From Mycolicibacterium sp. CBMA 247 (GTDB lineage Bacteria > Actinomycetota > Actinomycetes > Mycobacteriales > Mycobacteriaceae): 64,000 nt of DNA. The first letter of the stretch is position 1; each line of letters opens with the position of its first letter. The stretch lies in contig NZ_VTGX01000003.1 in NCBI RefSeq assembly GCF_009729095.1, positions 124,001 through 188,000 on the forward strand, given 5' to 3'. The notes beneath the pieces were generated by a model. It made no database searches. It saw only the letters and a program-made list of their open reading frames with translations, and had not been told where the DNA came from. Shown here in pieces: positions 58,867-64,000 of this stretch. The position numbers and the translations under genes are program-made.

Positions 58867-59799
58867 GTGAGCATTCGCGAGCGCCGGCTCATCCATGGGG
58901 CGCCGAGCCGAATACGGTCCACCTTTCTGTCGTATTTGGCGTTGACGAAGCCGCGTGTGATCGAGTTGTTGCTGGTCACCACCATTCCGGCGATGTTGCT
59001 GGCGGACCGTGGCACCGTTGACCCGCTGCTGATCCTCAACACGTTGGTGGGCGGCATGCTGGCCGCGGCCGGCGCCAACACGCTCAACTGTGTGGCCGAC
59101 GCCGACATCGACAAGGTGATGAAGCGCACCGCTCGCCGCCCGCTGGCCCAGGCCTCCGTCCCGACGCGGCACGCACTGATCTTCGGGCTGGTGCTGTCAG
59201 TGACCTCGTTCTGCTGGCTGACCTGGACATCGAATCTGCTGTCCGGGGTGCTGGCCGTGGCCACGATCGCGTTCTACGTCTTCGTCTACACGTTGCTGCT
59301 CAAACGCCGCACCTCGCAGAACGTGGTGTGGGGCGGGGCGGCCGGCTGCATGCCGGTGATGATCGGCTGGTCCGCGGTGACCGGCACCATCCAGTGGCCG
59401 GCGTTGGTGATGTTCCTGGTCATCTTCTTCTGGACACCGCCGCACACCTGGGCGCTGGCGATGCGCTACAAGGACGACTACAAGGCGGCCGGCGTACCGA
59501 TGCTGCCCGTGGTGGCCACCGAGCGCGAGGTCACCCGCCAGATACTCATCTACACCTGGGTGACGGTGCTCACCACGCTCGTGCTTGCGCTGGCCACCGG
59601 ATGGCTCTACGGCGCCGTCGCCCTGCTCGCCGGCGCCTGGTTCCTGGTGATGGCCCACCAGCTGTACTCGGGGGTCAAGCGTGGTGAGCCGGTGAAGCCG
59701 CTGCGGTTGTTCCTGCAGTCGAACAACTACCTGGCGGTGGTGTTCTGCGCGCTGGCCGTCGACTCAGCGCTGGCACTGCCGACGATCTTCGGCCACTAG
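58867..59799 (+). CDS. ctaB: Protohaem IX farnesyltransferase (haem O synthase)
   Basis: Adds farnesyl to haem B to make haem O for terminal oxidase. 310 residues with about nine transmembrane helices. The prenyl-diphosphate motif NCVADADIDKVMKRTARRPL (NxxxDxxxD) is intact, with the conserved YTLLLKRRTSQNVVWGGAAG and later helices. GTG start with GAGGAG upstream; TACCAT about 45 bases upstream is a candidate -10. It is divergent from tkt. Confidence 0.96.
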   Translation: MSIRERRLIHGAPSRIRSTFLSYLALTKPRVIELLLVTTIPAMLLADRGTVDPLLILNTLVGGMLAAAGANTLNCVADADIDKVMKRTARRPLAQASVPTRHALIFGLVLSVTSFCWLTWTSNLLSGVLAVATIAFYVFVYTLLLKRRTSQNVVWGGAAGCMPVMIGWSAVTGTIQWPALVMFLVIFFWTPPHTWALAMRYKDDYKAAGVPMLPVVATEREVTRQILIYTWVTVLTTLVLALATGWLYGAVALLAGAWFLVMAHQLYSGVKRGEPVKPLRLFLQSNNYLAVVFCALAVDSALALPTIFGH

Positions 59800-59847
59800 G
59801 CCCCGCGAACCGCCGCCCCAACACCCTCGGTGTGGCAGCGTTGTGGC

Positions 59848-60801
59848 ATGACCGAATTGGTGAGTCCCGACAACTTCGCGCGCGCTGAATCCGACCTGTA
59901 TTTCACCGGCATCGTCAACGACGGCGGCTTCGGACGGTTCTTCCACAACCGCGAGGTGAGCCCGATCGACCATCAGATCGTCATCCGGCAGAACCGCGAC
60001 ACCCTGTACTCCGCGGCGCTGTTCGATCTCGACGGTGGGCCGGTCACCATCACGCTGCCCGGCAGTGCGGACCGGTTCATGTCGCTGCAGATCATCAGCG
60101 AGGACCACTACACCACCAATGTCGCCTATGCGCCGGCCGAGGTGACCTTCAGTCGTGACTCAGTCGACACCCGCTATGCGGCCGCAGCGATTCGCATCCT
60201 GGTCGACCCCGGTGACACCGCCGACCTGGCGGCGGTGCACGCGCTGCAGGACGCGATCACGGTCTCCCAGGCCGAACCGGGGTTCTTCGAGATCCCGCAG
60301 TGGGATCCGGTCAGCCAGAAGACGGTTCGGGATGCGCTCATCACACTGTCCACCACCCTGGCCGACACCAAGGCGATGTTCGGACCCAAGTACGAGGTGG
60401 AGCCGGTACGCCACCTGATCGGCTCGGCGTTCGCCTGGGGCGGCAACCCGGAGCGCGATGCGCTGTATCTCACCGTGGTGCCACCACGCAACGACGGCAC
60501 CACGGTGCACCGACTGACGGTGAAAGACGTCCCGGTGGACGGGTTCTGGTCGGTGACGGTGTACAACAAGGACGGCTATTTCACGCCGAACGCGCAGAAT
60601 GCCTACTCGGTCAACAACATCACCGCGGTGAAGGATCCCGACGGTGCCACCACGGTGCAGTTCGGTGGCAGTGACGATGGCGGGGGCGCGGCCAACCTCC
60701 TGCCGGTCACCGAGGGCTGGAACTACCTCGTGCGGCTGTACCGGCCGCGCCCGGAGATCCTCGACGGGTCCTGGACGTTCCCCGAAGCACAGCCGGTTTA
60801 G
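59848..60801 (+). CDS. DUF1254/DUF1214-domain protein
   Basis: A 317-residue protein with an N-terminal DUF1254 region (TLYSAALFDLDGGPVTITLPGSADRFMSLQIISEDHYTTNVAYAP) and a C-terminal DUF1214 region (PVDGFWSVTVYNKDGYFTPNAQNAYSVNN; WNYLVRLYRPRPEILDGSW). No signal peptide and no catalytic motif is recognised. Function of the family is not established. ATG 59848 is favoured over an in-frame upstream start. It ends four bases into the convergent qor gene. Confidence 0.8.
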   Translation: MTELVSPDNFARAESDLYFTGIVNDGGFGRFFHNREVSPIDHQIVIRQNRDTLYSAALFDLDGGPVTITLPGSADRFMSLQIISEDHYTTNVAYAPAEVTFSRDSVDTRYAAAAIRILVDPGDTADLAAVHALQDAITVSQAEPGFFEIPQWDPVSQKTVRDALITLSTTLADTKAMFGPKYEVEPVRHLIGSAFAWGGNPERDALYLTVVPPRNDGTTVHRLTVKDVPVDGFWSVTVYNKDGYFTPNAQNAYSVNNITAVKDPDGATTVQFGGSDDGGGAANLLPVTEGWNYLVRLYRPRPEILDGSWTFPEAQPV

Positions 60802-61772
60802 GGCACCAGCACGACCGAGCCGACGGTCTTGCGGCCCTGCAGGTCGGTGTGCGCCTGGGCGGCCTCGGCCAGCGGGTAGCGGCCGCCGACGGTGATGGTG
60901 ATCGAGCCGTCCGCGATGGCGTTGATCAATTCACCGGCACGCCAGGAGAATTCGTCGGGAGTGCGGGTGTAGTGGGCCAGCGTCGGCCGGGTCAGGAACA
61001 CCGAGCCCGCCGCGTTGAGCCGTTGCGGATCCACCGCTGGCACCGGCCCACTGGCCGCCCCGAACAGGGCCAGCGTGCCACGCACGGCGAGGCTGGCCAG
61101 GCTGGCATCGAAGGTCGATGCGCCGACACCGTCGTAGACAGCGGCCGCGCCCACGCCGCCGGTGAGGTCGCGGATCTTGTCCCCGAATTCAGCTGGGTCC
61201 TCGGGATACTCGAGCACCTCGATCGCGCCGGCCTGCCGGGACAGCTCGGCCTTCTCCGGCGTCGAGGCCGTGGTGATCACCCGGGTGCCGATGCTGGTGG
61301 CCCACTGGGTGAGGATCAGGCCGACACCGCCGGCTCCGGCATGCACCAGCACTGTGTCGTTCGGTTGCACGGCATAGGTGGACTTGATCAGGTAGTGCGC
61401 CGTCATGCCCTTCAGCAGCGCCGAGGCGATCGCGTCGGGAGCCACGCCGTCGGGCACATAGGCAGCGAAATCGGCTGGCGCGACGCAGAAATCGGCGTAG
61501 GCGCCGGTCGCGTTGGCGGTGACCACCCGGTCACCGACGGCCAGCGCGGCCACGTCGTCACCGACCGCCGCGACGGTGCCGCACACCTCGGACCCGACGA
61601 TGAATGGCAGGTCACGCGGATACATCCCGGACCGGAAGTAGGTGTCGATGAAGTTGACGCCGACCGCCTCGGCCTTGATCAGCACCTCGCCGGGGCCGGG
61701 GGAGGGCTCGGGCCGCTCGACGTAGCTCAGGACTTCTGGTCCGCCGGTCTCGGCAACTTCGATGGCATACAC
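60798..61772 (-). CDS. qor: Quinone oxidoreductase (zeta-crystallin type)
   Basis: NADPH-dependent zinc-free medium-chain reductase. About 324 residues. NFIDTYFRSGMYPRDLP, the NADPH-binding HAGAGGVGLILTQWA and TLALFGAASGPVPAVDPQRL are typical of mycobacterial Qor. Start choice: GTG 61772 aligns with the M. tuberculosis N-terminus recalled from memory (YAIEV after it); in-frame ATGs at 61781 and 61784 and a GTG at 61790 would add 3-6 residues. Its end overlaps the stop of the DUF1254/DUF1214 gene. It is divergent from the ATP-grasp gene, with only 14-32 bp between starts. Confidence 0.92.
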   Translation of the reverse strand: MYAIEVAETGGPEVLSYVERPEPSPGPGEVLIKAEAVGVNFIDTYFRSGMYPRDLPFIVGSEVCGTVAAVGDDVAALAVGDRVVTANATGAYADFCVAPADFAAYVPDGVAPDAIASALLKGMTAHYLIKSTYAVQPNDTVLVHAGAGGVGLILTQWATSIGTRVITTASTPEKAELSRQAGAIEVLEYPEDPAEFGDKIRDLTGGVGAAAVYDGVGASTFDASLASLAVRGTLALFGAASGPVPAVDPQRLNAAGSVFLTRPTLAHYTRTPDEFSWRAGELINAIADGSITITVGGRYPLAEAAQAHTDLQGRKTVGSVVLVP

Positions 61773-61791
61773 GCCATCCATCATCCACACC

Positions 61792-61797
61792 TATCAT
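61792..61797 (+). promoter_or_regulatory. -10 box of leaderless ATP-grasp gene
   Basis: TATCAT ends seven bases before the GTG at 61805. It lies between the two divergent start codons, so it also overlaps the qor promoter region. Confidence 0.45.
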
Positions 61798-61804
61798 CGC
61801 GGGG

Positions 61805-62743
61805 GTGAAGCTTGCCCGTCCTGACATCTTCCATCCCCGCATCGTGTTGGCCGGTTGCCCGGCGTTGCCGGAGGGCGACGGAGATGACGCCGGGCTGCTC
61901 GCGGCCCTGCGCCACCGCGGCCTGCACGCCCGCTGGCTGCCCTGGGACGACCCGGCCACGCTGGCCGCCGATCTGGTGATCCTGCGGGCCACGTGGGACT
62001 ACACCGAGCGTCACGACGAGTTCCTGTCGTGGGCCCGGTCGGTGCCGCACCTGGTCAATTCGGCGCAGATCGTGGAGTGGAACACCGACAAGCGCTACCT
62101 CGACGATCTGCACCAGATGGGCGTTCCGGTGGTGCCGACCGGATACTTCGAGGTCGGCGAGCAGGTGAGCGTGCCCGACTGCGAGGTCGTGGTGAAGCCC
62201 GCGGTGGGGGCCGGATCAACGGGGGCGCAGCGCTTCGTCGATGCCTCGGAGGCCCTGGCGCACGCGGCGGCACTGCAGGCCAAAGGCCGTGCGGTGCTGG
62301 TGCAGCCATATGACCCGCGGATCGCCGACGGTGAGACCGCGCTGGTGTTCTTGGGCGGCGAGGAATCCCACGCGTTCACCAAGGGGCCGATCCTGCCGCC
62401 GGCCGGGCAGTCGCCCGAGTTCGAGGAGACCGGCACCTATGCGCACGAGTCGTTGTCACCGGCCGATCCCGACGACGAGATCTGGCGGGTCGGCCGGCTG
62501 GCGGTCGACGCGGTCATCCGGTTGTTCGACCTGGAGCCCGCCGACCTGCTCTATGCCCGGGTCGACGTGATCGGCGGTCCCGAGGACCCCCGTCTGCTCG
62601 AGCTGGAACTGGTCGAGCCGTCGCTGGGATTTCGTCAGCTCGATCAGATCGACCGCGACCATGCCGAGCGGCAGTTCGCTCTCGGGGTGGAGGACGCGCT
62701 GCAGCGTTTCGGGCTGGGCCCGCTGTCGCACCGGGCTTTCTAA
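61805..62743 (+). CDS. ATP-grasp domain protein (RimK/cyclo-ligase-like), function unknown
   Basis: A 312-residue ATP-grasp protein. Nucleotide-binding features are VVVKPAVGAGSTGAQRF (about 133-149), VQPYDPRIADGE and the metal-binding segment LLELELVEPSLGF near the C-terminus. The N-terminal part (LVILRATWDYTERHDEFLSW) matches the type described as O-ureido-serine cyclo-ligase-like in many actinobacteria. These enzymes join a carboxylate to an amine or similar group. No partner enzyme or peptide is encoded next to it. GTG start follows a TATCAT -10 by seven bases, so it is probably leaderless. Confidence 0.85.
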   Translation: MKLARPDIFHPRIVLAGCPALPEGDGDDAGLLAALRHRGLHARWLPWDDPATLAADLVILRATWDYTERHDEFLSWARSVPHLVNSAQIVEWNTDKRYLDDLHQMGVPVVPTGYFEVGEQVSVPDCEVVVKPAVGAGSTGAQRFVDASEALAHAAALQAKGRAVLVQPYDPRIADGETALVFLGGEESHAFTKGPILPPAGQSPEFEETGTYAHESLSPADPDDEIWRVGRLAVDAVIRLFDLEPADLLYARVDVIGGPEDPRLLELELVEPSLGFRQLDQIDRDHAERQFALGVEDALQRFGLGPLSHRAF

Positions 62744-62769
62744 CCCGCCGGTGCGATCAGGCTTGGGCG

Positions 62770-63840
62770 TCAGTCGTCGAGCCGGACCCCGGTGGCCATG
62801 TCGAAGCGGTGCACCTCCCGGGCCGAGAGCGCGACGGTGGTGCCCGGCGCGATGTCGGTCAGAGCAGCGGCTTCGACCACACTGGTGAGCTGCAGGTCGG
62901 CCGCCCGCACCGTGACGATGGCCCGCGGCCCGAGCAGTTCCACGAGTTCGACCGAGGCGACGCCTTCGCTGGTGTTGGCGTTGGTGCCGGTGTCCGGGGT
63001 GAGGATGACATCGTCGGGGCGGACGCCGATCGTCACCGCCGCGGCGTCCGGTCCGCCGACGGTGACACGCACGCCGGACAAGGTTCGCAGCTCCCCGCCG
63101 CTGACCGCACCGTCGATCAGGTTCATCTTCGGGCTGCCGACGAAGGTCGCGACGAAGGTGTCGGCCGGACGCCGGTAGACCTCCTCGGGCGGACCGGCCT
63201 GCGCGATGCGGCCGTCGCGCATGACCACGATGCGGTCCGACAGCGTCATCGCCTCTTCCTGGTCGTGCGTCACGTACAGCGAGGTGATGCCCAGCCGGCG
63301 CTGCAACCGCAGTAGTTCGGTGCGGGTCTCCACCCGCAGTTTGGCGTCGAGGTTGCTCAGCGGCTCGTCGAACAGGAACACCGCGGGTTCGCGGATGATG
63401 GCTCGCCCGATCGCGACCCGCTGCTGCTGCCCACCCGACAGGTCCTTGGGCTTGCGCTCGACCAACTTGCCCAGACCCAGCGACTCGGCGATCTCATCGG
63501 CTCGCTTCAACGCCTCGGCGCGGGGAATTCGTTTGGCCCGCAACGGGAATGCGATGTTCTCCCGCACCGTCAGGTGCGGGTAGAGCGCATAGTTCTGGAA
63601 CACCATGGCGATATCGCGTTCTTTGGGTTCCAGCGCCGTCACATCGCGGTCGCCGATCAGGATGGTTCCGGCGCTGACTTCTTCGAGCCCGGCCAGCATC
63701 CGTAGCGATGTGGTCTTCCCGCACCCGGACGGGCCGACCAGCACGGTCATGCTCCCGTCGGTCAACTCCAGGTCGAGGTCGGAGACCACGGTCGCTGTCC
63801 CGTAGGACTTTCCGACCTTGGAGAACTTTACCGATGCCAT
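62770..63840 (-). CDS. Sugar ABC transporter ATPase (MsmX/UgpC-like)
   Basis: ATPase of a CUT1 carbohydrate importer, 356 residues. Walker A GPSGCGKT, Q-loop VFQNYALYPHLTV, signature LSGGQQQR, Walker B VFLFDEPLSNLDA and switch VTHDQEEA are intact, and the C-terminal TOBE regulatory domain is present. It follows a MalG-type permease (end at 63859) on the same strand, so it is the last gene of an importer operon lying outside the window. Substrate probably a disaccharide or glycerophosphodiester, not determinable here. Confidence 0.94.
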   Translation of the reverse strand: MASVKFSKVGKSYGTATVVSDLDLELTDGSMTVLVGPSGCGKTTSLRMLAGLEEVSAGTILIGDRDVTALEPKERDIAMVFQNYALYPHLTVRENIAFPLRAKRIPRAEALKRADEIAESLGLGKLVERKPKDLSGGQQQRVAIGRAIIREPAVFLFDEPLSNLDAKLRVETRTELLRLQRRLGITSLYVTHDQEEAMTLSDRIVVMRDGRIAQAGPPEEVYRRPADTFVATFVGSPKMNLIDGAVSGGELRTLSGVRVTVGGPDAAAVTIGVRPDDVILTPDTGTNANTSEGVASVELVELLGPRAIVTVRAADLQLTSVVEAAALTDIAPGTTVALSAREVHRFDMATGVRLDD

Positions 63841-63858
63841 ATCCGAATCCTCGCTTGT

Positions 63859-64000
63859 CTAGTACTTGACCGCGCCGCCGCTGATCCCCTGGACCAGGCG
63901 TCGCTGGATGAAGAAGCTCGCGATCACGACCGGCACGATCGCGATCATGATGGCGGCACTCATGGTGCCGATCTGCACACCGCGGAAGGTGTTGAAATTC
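63859..64000 (-). CDS. CUT1 sugar ABC permease (MalG-like), C-terminal fragment
   Basis: Only the last 46 codons are in the window. They read NFNTFRGVQIGTMSAAIMIA, then PVVIASFFIQRRLVQGISGG, a single hydrophobic helix ending with the QRRLVQGISGGAVKY tail typical of the MalG-type permease C-terminus. The frame continues past position 64000. It lies 18 bases upstream of the ATPase at 62770-63840 in the same operon. Confidence 0.85.
   Translation of the reverse strand, partial: NFNTFRGVQIGTMSAAIMIAIVPVVIASFFIQRRLVQGISGGAVKY

Overview
The window is high-GC DNA from a fast-growing mycobacterium (Mycolicibacterium type, related to M. smegmatis). The evidence is established gene neighbourhoods: a BVMO, esterase, membrane protein and priA, then fmt-rsmB-rpe-ribD, P55-lprG, ribE-ribBA-ribH, uvrC-rapZ-yvcK-whiA, gap-pgk-tpiA-secG, pgl-opcA-zwf-tal-tkt, ctaB and qor. 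These follow the order of the M. tuberculosis Rv1393c-Rv1455 region from memory, with environmental-type inserts. GTG starts, 1-11 bp gene overlaps and TANNNT -10 boxes placed 6-7 nt before start codons are also typical of mycobacteria.

Layout. 1-3.6 kb: partial polyphosphate kinase 2, a TetR regulator with a divergent SRPBCC gene, and a Baeyer-Villiger-type monooxygenase. 3.8-7.2 kb: a Tat-type catalase-related peroxidase with its cytochrome b561, an HSL-type esterase and a YhhN membrane protein. 7.2-18.3 kb: helicase-less PriA, a DUF2207/LemA pair, fmt-rsmB-rpe-ribD, a small ORF with an iron-box-like site, and the P55/LprG lipid exporter. 18.4-28.5 kb: riboflavin synthesis (ribE, ribBA, ribH), a PH-domain protein, a lipoprotein gamma-glutamyltransferase, and uvrC-rapZ-yvcK-whiA. 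28.6-32.4 kb: TetR with a fatty acid hydroxylase, a broken ABC exporter, and a PLD-like protein. 32.5-35.9 kb: lower glycolysis (gap, pgk, tpiA) and secG, closed by a strong hairpin terminator.

36.0-44.0 kb is the main accessory block, a seven-gene minus-strand operon. It encodes a sugar-binding lipoprotein, a GatD-like dehydrogenase, an FGGY kinase, a SorC regulator, an RbsA-like ATPase, an RbsC-like permease and a DeoC-family aldolase. One promoter with two palindromes lies in front of it. It looks like a complete uptake, oxidation, phosphorylation and aldolase-cleavage route for a polyol or deoxy-sugar; the substrate cannot be read from sequence. 44-47.6 kb: LysE exporter and PEP carboxylase. 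47.6-51.3 kb: a three-gene unit of MFS transporter, signal-less family-5 solute-binding protein and flavin monooxygenase. 51.5-58.6 kb: small proteins, then the pentose phosphate operon tkt-tal-zwf-opcA-pgl. 58.9-64 kb: ctaB, a DUF1254/DUF1214 protein, qor, an ATP-grasp protein and the end of a sugar ABC importer.

The central-carbon genes fit together: the aldolase operon and the pentose phosphate operon both feed glyceraldehyde 3-phosphate into gap-pgk-tpiA. No tRNA, rRNA, CRISPR array, IS element or prophage was seen. No gene-free stretch exceeds about 235 bp. The strongest unusual points are the polyol-type operon, the MFS/solute-binding-protein/monooxygenase unit, the iron-box-like small ORF, a 14-codon ORF linking uvrC to rapZ, and an internally deleted ABC exporter.
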